DNA from: Clostridia bacterium
Lineage (GTDB): Bacteria > Bacillota > Clostridia > Christensenellales > UBA1242
Direction: 5' to 3'
Assembly (NCBI GenBank): GCA_017478185.1
Contig: JAFVEA010000001.1
Location: 83,090 to 144,066, forward strand
Length of the DNA stretch: 60,977 nt
Shown: positions 36,151 through 44,427 of the stretch, one piece after another
How positions within the stretch are numbered: the first letter of the stretch is position 1
How the letters are laid out: each line of letters begins with the position of its first letter
Position numbers and translations under genes: made by a program
Notes under the pieces: model-generated
What the model was told of the DNA's origin: nothing
Databases searched by the model: none
What the model saw: only the letters and a program-made list of their open reading frames with translations

Positions 36151-36999
36151 CTATATAAGCCATGTTGGAATTGAGGCTAGCCCATTTTCATCAACCTCAC
36201 ATATTCCAACCAAACTGTTGTTATCATATAATTTATATTTACCACTTTTTTGATTTGTTTTTATTTTTAATCCATTTTTTATTTTTTGAATGTCACCGCT
36301 TGATAATTTTATTTCTTCAAAATTTTTTAATGCCAATTCACATAAAGCTAAATCACTTTCTGTTATATCATCAATTGTTTTGCTGTTTTTTATATCAAAA
36401 TCTCCACATTTTGTTCGCATTAAGCTTGTCATTGTTACAACCGAGTTTAACATTTTTGCAAAATCTCTGCAAATGCTTCGGATATAAGTTCCCCCGCTAC
36501 ATTCAATTTCAAACATAAAAGTGTTTCTGTCAACTTGTTTTAAAAGTTTAAAATCATAGATTTCAATTTTATGTGGCTTTATTTCAACATTTTGACCTTC
36601 TCGAGCTATTTCATAAGCACGCCTGCCATTTATATTTTTTGCCGAAAAAATTGGTGCTATTTGCTCGAATTTTCCAATCATTTTTGACTCATTTTTTAAA
36701 ATTAAATCTTTTGTTGGAATGTTTGATGAAGTTTTAACAATTTTTTGTGATTCGCTGTCAAGTGTTTCTGTTTCATAGCCAAAACAAAATGTTGCAACAT
36801 AAGTTTTTCTCTTTTTTAGCATAACATCAAAAAGTCTGTTTGCTCTGCCAACTCCAACAATCAAAACCCCAGTTGCGTTTGGGTCAAGCGTTCCCATATG
36901 CCCAATTTTATCTTTTATGTTTAACTTTTTCTTTAACAAATAAATTGCTTTTGCTGAACTTATGCCAAACTCTTTGAAAACGTTGAAAAATCCATTCAT
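36151..36999 (-). CDS. truB: tRNA pseudouridine-55 synthase TruB
   Basis: Makes pseudouridine 55 in the T loop of tRNAs. 282 residues. The N-terminus NGFFNVFKEFGISSAKAI matches the family and the catalytic Asp lies in GTLDPNATGVL near 38. The YIRSICRDFA stretch near 165 is also typical, and a small C-terminal PUA-like part follows. The ATG overlaps the nrnA stop by 4 bp. Last gene of the nusA-ylxR-L7Ae-infB-rbfA-nrnA-truB cluster. Confidence 0.95.
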   Translation of the reverse strand: MNGFFNVFKEFGISSAKAIYLLKKKLNIKDKIGHMGTLDPNATGVLIVGVGRANRLFDVMLKKRKTYVATFCFGYETETLDSESQKIVKTSSNIPTKDLILKNESKMIGKFEQIAPIFSAKNINGRRAYEIAREGQNVEIKPHKIEIYDFKLLKQVDRNTFMFEIECSGGTYIRSICRDFAKMLNSVVTMTSLMRTKCGDFDIKNSKTIDDITESDLALCELALKNFEEIKLSSGDIQKIKNGLKIKTNQKSGKYKLYDNNSLVGICEVDENGLASIPTWLI

Positions 37000-37961
37000 T
37001 TCTTAAGTTCCTTTTTACTTTCATAAATAAGTGCTTTTAGCGCTTTTTCAATATCACCCTTAAGCGTTAACCCAGAAGCTTGTTTGTGCCCGCCACCATT
37101 AAAACGATGAGCTATATTTGAAACATTTATGTTTTTGTCTGCGGTTCTTAAACTAACTCTCCACTCATTTTTTTTGTCTTCAGAAATGTTTATTGAAATC
37201 TTCACTCCCTTAACATTTTGAAGATATGACACAATAAACTTTCCGTCTTCTCGTTTGCATCCGCATTCTTCAAAATCACTTTTCTTAAGAATAGACACAG
37301 CTATCTGCCCATTTTCAAACATTCTAACAGAATCAAAAGCTCTTTTTGTTATGCTAAAAACCTCACTTTGACTTATTCCAAAACAAATAAAGAACCTAGA
37401 ATTTATGTTTTCATCACAATATTTCATTAAATTTGAAGCGCACAAATGGGTTTTTGAATTAACTGAACTATAGTTAAAGCTCCCACAATCCATATAAAGC
37501 CCTGTGTATAGATATTCAGCTATTTCTTTTGTTAACTTAACCTTTCCTTTAAAAAGCCAAAACAAAACCTCACAACAACTGCTCATTCCGCCTTTAACAT
37601 AATTAAACTGCGCAAAAAACTTGTTATCTTGATGATGGTCTATGTTAAAAGTTTTTTTACATTTTGAAAAAACTAACAAGCTTTTATCACAAAGCCTGTT
37701 TAAATCAGCACAATCAACAGTGATTCCAACATCAAAAACATCATCTGATTCAGTTAAAAACTTTGCGTTGTTTGTAAATCTTAATATTCCTTCGCTTGGA
37801 GTTTTGTCAACAAATATAACGCTTTTAATCCCCAACTCTTGTAACATTTTTTGAAGAGCAAGCCCAGAGCATATACAATCGTGGTCACTATCTTTATGCG
37901 TAAAAATAGCCACACTTTTAGCTTCTTTTAAAGCCGATAGCATTGTGTCTAAAAATTTCAT
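36996..37961 (-). CDS. nrnA: DHH-family nanoRNase / pAp phosphatase
   Basis: Degrades 2-5 nt RNAs and removes the 3' phosphate of pAp. 321 residues. Metal motifs: HKDSDHDCICSG near 22 (DHH motif I), TVDCADLNRL near 83, and NIDHHQDN near 108. The C-terminal DHHA1 domain carries FNGGGHKQASG near 290. It sits between rbfA (1 bp gap) and truB (4 bp overlap), its usual place in Firmicutes. Confidence 0.94.
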   Translation of the reverse strand: MKFLDTMLSALKEAKSVAIFTHKDSDHDCICSGLALQKMLQELGIKSVIFVDKTPSEGILRFTNNAKFLTESDDVFDVGITVDCADLNRLCDKSLLVFSKCKKTFNIDHHQDNKFFAQFNYVKGGMSSCCEVLFWLFKGKVKLTKEIAEYLYTGLYMDCGSFNYSSVNSKTHLCASNLMKYCDENINSRFFICFGISQSEVFSITKRAFDSVRMFENGQIAVSILKKSDFEECGCKREDGKFIVSYLQNVKGVKISINISEDKKNEWRVSLRTADKNINVSNIAHRFNGGGHKQASGLTLKGDIEKALKALIYESKKELKK

Positions 37962-37962
37962 C

Positions 37963-38319
37963 TTACTCCTCCTCAGGAATAACCAAACTATCTAAAAGCT
38001 TATCCATTTTTGCACTTTCATCATAGGTGTTGTCAACAAAGAAATGGAGCTCAGGAGTTATTCTCATATTTAATTTTTGAGATAAACTCTTTCGAATATA
38101 TGAAGAACTTGCTTGCAAAATTTTAAAAGTTTGTTGTTCATCTTTTTTTGTTTTTCCTAAAATTGTAACAAAAACTTTTGCGTGACTTAAATCTCCACTA
38201 ACTTCAACTTTTGTTATTGTTATCATACCAGAAATGCGAGGGTCTTTAAGTTCATTAGACAAAATTTTTGTTAAACATTTTTGCACTTCAGAATTTATTC
38301 TCATTGTTCTTGTGCTCAT
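37963..38319 (-). CDS. rbfA: 30S ribosome-binding factor RbfA
   Basis: Late maturation factor of the 30S subunit. 118 residues, usual length. The KH-like fold is supported by NELKDPRISGMITITKVEVSGDLSHAKVFV (split: ELKDPRISGMITIT, VSGDLSHAKVFV) and by MRITPELHFFVDNTYDES near 83. It is separated from infB by 51 bp holding a terminator-like hairpin, so part of the transcription may stop before it. A ylxP gene, often found between infB and rbfA in Bacillus, is missing. Confidence 0.93.
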   Translation of the reverse strand: MSTRTMRINSEVQKCLTKILSNELKDPRISGMITITKVEVSGDLSHAKVFVTILGKTKKDEQQTFKILQASSSYIRKSLSQKLNMRITPELHFFVDNTYDESAKMDKLLDSLVIPEEE

Positions 38320-38343
38320 AATTTTTTCTCCTTTTTAAACAAG

Positions 38344-38371
38344 AAAATCTTAATAGGTTTTCTATTAAGAT
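38344..38371 (-). terminator. Terminator-like hairpin between infB and rbfA
   Basis: ATCTTAATAG and CTATTAAGAT form a perfect 10-bp stem with a 5-base loop, followed on the minus strand by TTTCTTGTTT. It overlaps the infB stop region. Confidence 0.6.
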
Positions 38372-40785
38372 TAATCTCTTTCTATTTGCTCTATAACATA
38401 TGCTTCAACCATATCGCCCACCAAGATATCATTGTGACCCTCAAGTTTTATTCCACATTCCATATTTGCTAAAACTTCTTTTATGTCATTTTTATCTTTT
38501 TGCAATGTTGTTATTGTGGTGTCAACAAGCATATCCTTTCCTCTAAATAATCTTATTTTTGAGTTTTTGTTTATTCTTCCATCCTTAACAACACAACCCG
38601 CAACTGTTCCTATACGGCTGATTTTAAATATTCTGATAACTTCAGCATGCCCAATAACTTTTTCTTCAAAAATTGGCTTTCTCATTGCTTTTATTGTTTT
38701 TGAAACATAATCAACAATTTGATAAATTATTTTTGACATATAAATTGGCATTTTGTTGTGTTCAATTATGATTTGGGCCTTGCTGTCTGGTTTAACATTA
38801 AAACCAATTAAGTGAGCATTTGCCGACTTTGCAAGCAAAACATCATTTTCATTGATTGCCCCAACTCCACCATGAATGCATTCAACTTTCACTTCTTCAT
38901 TTTGAACTTTGTTTAAAAGTTCAACAACTGCTTCAAACGCACCTTGAACATCAGCTTTAACAATAACATTTAACACTTTCTTTTCACTGCCAGCATCAGT
39001 TGCCAAAAACTCTTCCATAGAGAATTTTGTTTTGTTTGCTATTTTTTCGGTTTGAGCTTTTCTTTTTCTCTCAGCCAAAATTTGCTTGCTCATCTTTTCA
39101 TCAACAACATAGATGTTGTCACCAACATTTGGAACTCCATCAAGCCCCAAAACAGAAACAGGTGAACTTGGCCCAGCCTTTTTAACGCTTACGCCTTTAT
39201 CGTTTATTAAAGCCCTAACCTTTCCGGCGTGAACACCAGAAATTATTGTGTCACCAACCTTTAATGTTCCATTCAAAACAATAATTGTTGCAATTGGGCC
39301 TTTGCCTTTGTCTAGCTTTGATTCGATTATCATACCCAAAGCATTTGAATTTGGATTTGATTTAAGTTCTTGCATATCAGCCACAAGCAAAACCATTTCT
39401 AAAAGTTTTTCAACATTTTGCCCTGTTAACGCTGAAATTGGAACAACAATAGTGCTTCCACCCCAATCTTCTGGAACAACATCATGAGCTGTTAACTGCT
39501 CTTTAACACGCTCTAAATTAAACTCTTTTTTATCCATTTTGTTAACAGCAACAATCATTGGAACATTTGCTTTTTTGATGTGTTTTATGGCTTCAATAGT
39601 TTGTGGCATTATTCCGTCATCACCAGCAACAACCAAAATTGCAATGTCTGTTACGCTCGCCCCACGTTCACGCATCGCACTAAAAGCTTCATGCCCTGGG
39701 GTGTCGATAAATGTGATTTTTTTGCCATTTGTTTCTATTTGATAAGCTGAAATGTTTTGAGTTATTCCACCAGCCTCACCACTTGCTATGTGTGAATGCC
39801 TGATATAATCTAAAAGTGAAGTTTTTCCGTGGTCAACATGACCCAAAACAGCAACAATTGGAGGCCTTGGGGTTGTGTTGTGTTTTTCATCTTCAACCAT
39901 AAACTCATCAGCTAATTTTTCTTCAAAAGTTTTTTCAAGTTTTTGTTCCAAAACAACTCCAAGCTCACTGCAAACAAGTTCTGCTGTTTGAAAGTCTATT
40001 GTGCTGTTTAGGTTTGAAACAATCCCTAAAACCATTAACTGCTTTAAAATGTCAGCAACCGAACGGCCTGTTTTTTCTGACAAAGTTTTTATGGTTATGT
40101 TTTCTGTTGAAATAACTGCGTGGTCAATTGGAGCAGAAACAACAACTTCTTCTTGCTTTGTTTTTTTGGATTTGATTTTTCTGCTCCCCATAATTCTTTC
40201 AGTTATGGAATATTCTTCCATAAGTCCTTGCCTTGAGAATTTTTTGGACCTGTTCATCTTGTCTAATTCTCTATCTCTTTTTTCATTGTCACGCTTTTTG
40301 TTGTCGAAAACTTTTTTAGATGTTTGTGGAAAATCTTGCTTTAAAAACTCTTGACTTTCTTTTCTTGCTTTTTGAGGAGTGTTTTTATTTTGATTATTAA
40401 AAGATGTAAAACCTTGTTTTTTATCTTTAAACTGCCCAGATTTTTGATTTGAAAAGCTGTTTTTGTTGTTTGGATATTGTGGCTTTTGTTGTTTTTCTTT
40501 GTTTTGCCAAACTTTTTGTTCAACTTTTGGAGCTGTAGGCTTTTTGTCTGCCACAAAAACGGCTTCTTTTTTCTCTTCTTTTTGTTCTTTTTTAACAGCT
40601 AAACTAGCCTCTTCTTTTTGAGCGACCTTCTTTTTTAACTGTTCTCTAACATCTTTGCCAAATTTTTCTAATTTTTCTAATAATTCTTTAACTTCTTTAT
40701 CCATTTTTATTAAATCTTTGTTGTTAATTTGAGATAAAGAACGCAAGTTATCAAAACTTATTTGTTTGTTTGTTTTATTTTCCAA
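38371..40785 (-). CDS. infB: Translation initiation factor IF-2
   Basis: GTPase that brings initiator tRNA to the 30S subunit. 804 residues. The variable N-terminal part (about 1-200) is Lys/Gln/Glu-rich. The GTPase domain has G1 GHVDHGKTSLL near 316, G3 DTPGHEAF near 365 and G4 NKMDK near 418, followed by domains II, III and the fMet-tRNA-binding C2 domain. It lies between the L7Ae-like gene (3 bp gap) and rbfA. Confidence 0.98.
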   Translation of the reverse strand: MENKTNKQISFDNLRSLSQINNKDLIKMDKEVKELLEKLEKFGKDVREQLKKKVAQKEEASLAVKKEQKEEKKEAVFVADKKPTAPKVEQKVWQNKEKQQKPQYPNNKNSFSNQKSGQFKDKKQGFTSFNNQNKNTPQKARKESQEFLKQDFPQTSKKVFDNKKRDNEKRDRELDKMNRSKKFSRQGLMEEYSITERIMGSRKIKSKKTKQEEVVVSAPIDHAVISTENITIKTLSEKTGRSVADILKQLMVLGIVSNLNSTIDFQTAELVCSELGVVLEQKLEKTFEEKLADEFMVEDEKHNTTPRPPIVAVLGHVDHGKTSLLDYIRHSHIASGEAGGITQNISAYQIETNGKKITFIDTPGHEAFSAMRERGASVTDIAILVVAGDDGIMPQTIEAIKHIKKANVPMIVAVNKMDKKEFNLERVKEQLTAHDVVPEDWGGSTIVVPISALTGQNVEKLLEMVLLVADMQELKSNPNSNALGMIIESKLDKGKGPIATIIVLNGTLKVGDTIISGVHAGKVRALINDKGVSVKKAGPSSPVSVLGLDGVPNVGDNIYVVDEKMSKQILAERKRKAQTEKIANKTKFSMEEFLATDAGSEKKVLNVIVKADVQGAFEAVVELLNKVQNEEVKVECIHGGVGAINENDVLLAKSANAHLIGFNVKPDSKAQIIIEHNKMPIYMSKIIYQIVDYVSKTIKAMRKPIFEEKVIGHAEVIRIFKISRIGTVAGCVVKDGRINKNSKIRLFRGKDMLVDTTITTLQKDKNDIKEVLANMECGIKLEGHNDILVGDMVEAYVIEQIERD

Positions 40786-40788
40786 ATT

Positions 40789-41079
40789 TTACTCCTCACA
40801 TTCCAAAATTGGAACTACAAAATTTTTATTTATAATTGAAATAACCTTACAGTTGTTTGTTTTAATTAAATCATCTAAACTGTTTTTTAACTTCTTTGTT
40901 GTTATGTTTCTTTCTTCACATAAATTATTTATATGCTGTTCTAACTTGTTTTGAACATCACCACTAATTAAAACACAATAAACTTTTTTCTTATATGCCT
41001 TTAAATTGTCAAAGCCAAACAAAACTGAATTAGAACGAATTGCCAGCCCTAAATAACCACTTAACTTGCTTTTGAGCAT
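40789..41079 (-). CDS. L7Ae-family RNA-binding protein (YlxQ-like)
   Basis: 96 residues with the L7Ae/L30e/Gadd45 fold: GYLGLAIRSNSVLFGFDNL near 8, a central VLISGDVQNKLEQHI, and a valine-rich C-terminal strand. The Bacillus homologue YlxQ lies in the same position. It overlaps the ylxR gene by 19 bp and precedes infB by 3 bp. Probably binds kink-turn RNA; the physiological target is not established. Confidence 0.88.
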   Translation of the reverse strand: MLKSKLSGYLGLAIRSNSVLFGFDNLKAYKKKVYCVLISGDVQNKLEQHINNLCEERNITTKKLKNSLDDLIKTNNCKVISIINKNFVVPILECEE

Positions 41080-41315
41080 AAATTCATCACCTCTTCATAA
41101 ATCTCTTTCGGCACTTCTGATTTAAACGCTTTGTTTAAACATTTTGATTTTTGAAGATTTTTTAAAACCTCTTTATCTTTGCTTATATAAACCCCTCGTG
41201 TTTGGATGTTTTGTTTTTCATCTAAAACAATTTTGCCATTTAACTTAACAAGACGAAACAATTCTGTTTTAGGCTTTTTTTGCCTTGTTATTGCACACAT
41301 TCTTAGTGGTGTCAT
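41061..41315 (-). CDS. ylxR: YlxR family protein (DUF448, RNase P modulator)
   Basis: 84 residues. The diagnostic start PLRMCAITRQKKPKTELFRLV (split: PLRMCAITRQ, KTELFRLV) and the later TRGVYISKD are the family motifs. Members have been reported to bind RNase P RNA and modulate it (RnpM). It lies 11 bp after nusA and overlaps the L7Ae-like gene. Confidence 0.92.
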   Translation of the reverse strand: MTPLRMCAITRQKKPKTELFRLVKLNGKIVLDEKQNIQTRGVYISKDKEVLKNLQKSKCLNKAFKSEVPKEIYEEVMNLCSKAS

Positions 41316-41326
41316 AATGTGCCCCC

Positions 41327-42463
41327 TTATTCTATTTCTTGGATATCTCCAAACAAATCTAAATCTTCTCCATCTTTATCAAAAGTTGTTGGAACTTCTT
41401 TTAAGATTTCAGATTTTTCTTTTTCTGCTTTTGATTCGCTGTTAACATCAATTTTCCAACCAGTTAATTTTGCTGCAAGCCTAACATTTAGGCCTTCTTT
41501 GCCTATTGCAAGTGACAATTTGTTGTCGGGAACAATAACTTTGCTGGATTTTTCTGCTTCATTAATTTCAACACTTATAACTTCAGCTGGGCTTAAAGCT
41601 GATGCAATATATTCAAAAACATCTTCTGAATAAGGTATAACATCAATTTTTTCAACCTTTAATTCATTTAAAATTGCGTTTATTCTGGAACCACGATTTC
41701 CAACACAAACACCAACTGGGTCAACATTTTTATCTTTGCTAAAAACTGCAATTTTTGTTCTTACCCCTGGCTCACGAACAATAGACTTAATTTCAATATC
41801 GCCATTTTCTATTTCTGGAACTTCAAGTTCAAAAAGTTTTCTAACAAAAGATGTTGAAGTTCTTGTAACTTGAACTTGTGAACCATAATTTGTTTCTCTA
41901 ACCTTTTTTATGCAAACTTTTAAGTGGTCACCAACACTAAACTTTTCTCCTGGGATTTGGTCATTTGGCTGCAAAACACCTTCGGCATCAGTTCCACTGA
42001 TTTCAACATAAACATTTTTTATGTCCATTCTTCTAACTATTGCTGTTGTTATTTGGTCACTCTTTGAACTTAACTCTTGCCCTAAACTATCTCTTTCAGC
42101 TTCTCTTAACTTTTGCATAATAACTTGCCTTGCCGTTTGGGCAGCAATTCGGTCAAATTCTTTTGGGGTTACTTCTTCAGATATGATATCTCCAACCTTG
42201 TGAGATGCTTTTAGCTTTTTGGCGTCCTCCAAGCTTATTTCTTTATCGGGGTCTTCAACCTCTTCAACAACAGTTTTATAAGCTAAAATTTTTATGGTGT
42301 TTTTTTCTGGATTTAACTTAACTGTTGCTGACCTTGCTTCTTTAAAATATTTTTTATAAGCACTAGTAAGAGCACTTTCTAATGCAGAAATAAAAAATTC
42401 TTTGTTTATCTTCTTCTCCTTTTCAAGTAAGTCTAATGCTATAAAAAAATCTTTACTAATCAT
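41327..42463 (-). CDS. nusA: Transcription termination/antitermination factor NusA
   Basis: Binds RNA polymerase and modulates pausing, hairpin termination and antitermination. 378 residues. N-terminal RNAP-binding domain (about 1-125), S1 domain (about 130-200), then two KH domains with GVCVGNRGSRINAI near 238 and GKEGLNVRLAAKLTGW near 318. No C-terminal acidic repeats, as in Gram-positives. It is first in its operon: the usual upstream rimP is absent. A promoter and a GC-rich hairpin lie directly upstream, so autoregulation is possible. Confidence 0.97.
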   Translation of the reverse strand: MISKDFFIALDLLEKEKKINKEFFISALESALTSAYKKYFKEARSATVKLNPEKNTIKILAYKTVVEEVEDPDKEISLEDAKKLKASHKVGDIISEEVTPKEFDRIAAQTARQVIMQKLREAERDSLGQELSSKSDQITTAIVRRMDIKNVYVEISGTDAEGVLQPNDQIPGEKFSVGDHLKVCIKKVRETNYGSQVQVTRTSTSFVRKLFELEVPEIENGDIEIKSIVREPGVRTKIAVFSKDKNVDPVGVCVGNRGSRINAILNELKVEKIDVIPYSEDVFEYIASALSPAEVISVEINEAEKSSKVIVPDNKLSLAIGKEGLNVRLAAKLTGWKIDVNSESKAEKEKSEILKEVPTTFDKDGEDLDLFGDIQEIE

Positions 42464-42484
42464 TTTTTTCTCCTTTTAAAAATG

Positions 42485-42508
42485 ATGAGTGGGCAAAAAC
42501 CCACTCAT
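42485..42508 (-). promoter_or_regulatory. Perfect hairpin in the nusA leader (possible attenuator)
   Basis: ATGAGTGGG and CCCACTCAT form a perfect 9-bp stem around six bases. On the minus strand it is followed by CATTTTTAAAAGGAG, so a short T run and then the nusA ribosome binding site. It could terminate, pause or protect the transcript. Confidence 0.6.
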
Positions 42509-42528
42509 ACCAGCATAACTACAACTGT

Positions 42529-42557
42529 AGTATATCATATAATAAACATTATATCAA
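42529..42557 (-). promoter_or_regulatory. Promoter of the nusA operon
   Basis: On the minus strand TTGATA (42557-42552), 17 bp, TATACT (42534-42529). CTACA-ACT-GTAG at 42519-42530 forms a small palindrome across the start region. Confidence 0.6.
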
Positions 42558-42576
42558 GCTATTTTTAAAAAATTTT

Positions 42577-42822
42577 TTAAAAAGTTAAAACCTTTCCTTT
42601 TTCTTGCGTTGCGGTTTTGGTTTTCTTCTTTTTGGCAGAAAGCTTCATAATATTGTTTTGCCTCCACTCAACCATTTTGTTTAATTGTTTTATTTTTTGC
42701 TTTAATAGTTTTGAGTAATAAGTGGTCATATAATTTCTTTCGCCACCAGTTTCACCTGATTTTGAACTTTTCTTTTTTTGCGACATCTTTTTGTAAATTG
42801 ATTCTACTTCTTCGTTTTTCAT
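42577..42822 (-). CDS. Small basic protein of unknown function
   Basis: 81 residues, very lysine-rich, with a predicted helical middle (YYSKLLKQKIKQLNKMVEW) and a C-terminal KKKKTKTA patch. No family recognised. It occupies the place between the polC-like gene and nusA where rimP is found in other Firmicutes, but shows no RimP features. It has its own near-perfect promoter and CGGAGGTTAACA before ATG, so it is probably expressed. Nucleic-acid binding is a guess from charge only. Confidence 0.65.
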   Translation of the reverse strand: MKNEEVESIYKKMSQKKKSSKSGETGGERNYMTTYYSKLLKQKIKQLNKMVEWRQNNIMKLSAKKKKTKTATQEKGKVLTF

Positions 42823-42854
42823 TGTTAACCTCCGAATTGAATTTCTCTATTATA

Positions 42855-42883
42855 ATTATAACAAAAAACCACTTTATTGTCAA
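42855..42883 (-). promoter_or_regulatory. Consensus promoter of the 81-aa protein gene
   Basis: On the minus strand TTGACA (42883-42878), 17 bp, TATAAT (42860-42855), right after the stop codon of the polC-like gene. Confidence 0.75.
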
Positions 42884-42890
42884 CAAAAAA

Positions 42891-44420
42891 TTAAATTAGT
42901 TTAATAAACACCTTGGCCGTTGCAATGGCGTCATTTATTGCTCTGTGAGCATCGTTTAAAACAATATCCAAAGCCTTTACAACACTTGAAAGCTTATAGT
43001 TTGGAAGTGACGGGATTTTTTGTCTTGCCAAATCTAGGGTGTCAATTTGCTCATTGTCAAATTTATATCTAAACCTCTTGCCTGCTCTTAGCAAAAATTG
43101 AATGTCAAAGCCGATATTATAAGCGCTTAAAACCGCACCCTGACAAAACTTATGAAAATCTGGCAAAACATCTTCAAGGTCTGGAGCAAAAACAAGCATT
43201 TCATCAGTGATTCCAGTAAGGTTTGATATTTCTTGGCTAAGCTTTTGATGTGGATTTATAAGAGTGGAAAAAGTTTGTGAGCAAACACCATTTTCAACCT
43301 TAACTGCCCCAATTTCAATGATTTCACAATTATCTGGATTTAAACCTGTTGTTTCAAAGTCGAAAACAACAACTGATTTTCCCTCTTTCCAATAATCACT
43401 GGTCTTTTCATTAAACATAGAAAACAAATTCATTTGTTGGAGGTCAACCATTTTTTCTGGGAACACTTTTTTATATTCTTTTATTGGTTCTCTCCAAAGA
43501 TATTTAACTTCTTTTGTTTTTATTTTGCATAGTGACAAAGCATTTGCCTTAAAATTTATTCTGCCCATAAAATCGTTGTATAACCCACAAATTATAACTT
43601 CACAGCCTTCTGGCAAATTTTTTAACTTTTCTTCATCGCTCTTGCTTGGAAACATAACAACATCAATTTCACCACTGGCGTCTTTTAAAACAAAAGAGAA
43701 TTTTGATTTTAAAGTGGCATCACCTGATGCTTTTTTGTTTTTTGGAACAAACTCAGACCAAGCTGGATTCAGCATTTGACCTGCCAGTGTTGTTTCTTCC
43801 GTTTTGTTTATGTCTTGAATAAAAACTGCCCCACCAAAAATATTTTTTCCAACAACATTAACAATTTCATCAACATCAACTTTGTTTAATTTTTTCTCTT
43901 GTTCGAAAATGCCATTTAGTTCTAGTTTTGAATTTTTTTCGTCATAATCAGAATAGACTTTTTTCTCTTTTGTTGAGTTTAATTTAATTGTAACTTTTTC
44001 ATACAATTCACTTTCTAAAAGTTTTTTAAAATCTAAAACAAAATTATAATTTAAAAGCAAATCTTTTGTGTCGGGGTCACAGTCAATTTCTATGTTGACT
44101 TCTTCTTCCGTCATTTGAGTGTGAATATCTTTTAAACTAAAACACCCCTTTAAATAAGGAAAACTATGCGTAAATTCATCAAATTTTGTAAAAACGATGT
44201 CATCATCAATATAACTTTGTTTAAACTTTATTTTTGTTTTTGTTAAATCACCCAAAATCTTTAGAACTTCAGTTTTTAGTTCTTCTTTTTTGCTTTCTTC
44301 TGGTTTTTTAAAAGAAGAATATAAAAAAGTTATTGTTGTTAAATCTTTTTTCTCGTCATAATCAGCAGACATTAACTTAAAACATTTAAACTGCTCTTTT
44401 CTTAATAAATCGTTTATCAT
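42891..44420 (-). CDS. PolC-like protein with exonuclease but no polymerase domain
   Basis: 509 residues at the polC position. The N-terminal part (about 1-190) resembles the PolC N-terminal region. A central OB-fold-like part (about 200-305) has GDATLKSKFSFVLKDASGE. The last 160 residues are a DEDDh proofreading exonuclease with DFETTG, TGITDEML, SAYNIGFDIQFL and HRAINDAIATAKVF, all metal ligands intact. Normal PolC is about 1400 residues, with a PHP domain between OB and exonuclease and the polymerase after it; both are absent. A clean stop and a new promoter follow. It may proofread for another polymerase (DnaE-type, not in the window). Overlaps nothing; 7 bp after rseP. Confidence 0.82.
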   Translation of the reverse strand: MINDLLRKEQFKCFKLMSADYDEKKDLTTITFLYSSFKKPEESKKEELKTEVLKILGDLTKTKIKFKQSYIDDDIVFTKFDEFTHSFPYLKGCFSLKDIHTQMTEEEVNIEIDCDPDTKDLLLNYNFVLDFKKLLESELYEKVTIKLNSTKEKKVYSDYDEKNSKLELNGIFEQEKKLNKVDVDEIVNVVGKNIFGGAVFIQDINKTEETTLAGQMLNPAWSEFVPKNKKASGDATLKSKFSFVLKDASGEIDVVMFPSKSDEEKLKNLPEGCEVIICGLYNDFMGRINFKANALSLCKIKTKEVKYLWREPIKEYKKVFPEKMVDLQQMNLFSMFNEKTSDYWKEGKSVVVFDFETTGLNPDNCEIIEIGAVKVENGVCSQTFSTLINPHQKLSQEISNLTGITDEMLVFAPDLEDVLPDFHKFCQGAVLSAYNIGFDIQFLLRAGKRFRYKFDNEQIDTLDLARQKIPSLPNYKLSSVVKALDIVLNDAHRAINDAIATAKVFIKLI

Positions 44421-44427
44421 TTTATCC

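Noticed and set aside
36162..36518. A 118-codon plus-strand frame opposite truB
   Set aside because: Antisense shadow of truB with biased, low-complexity composition and no start signals.
44161..44174. 14-bp match (AAACTATGCGTAAA) to the outer inverted repeat
   Set aside because: It lies inside the coding sequence of the polC-like gene, covers less than half of the repeat and has no inverted partner, so chance is likely.
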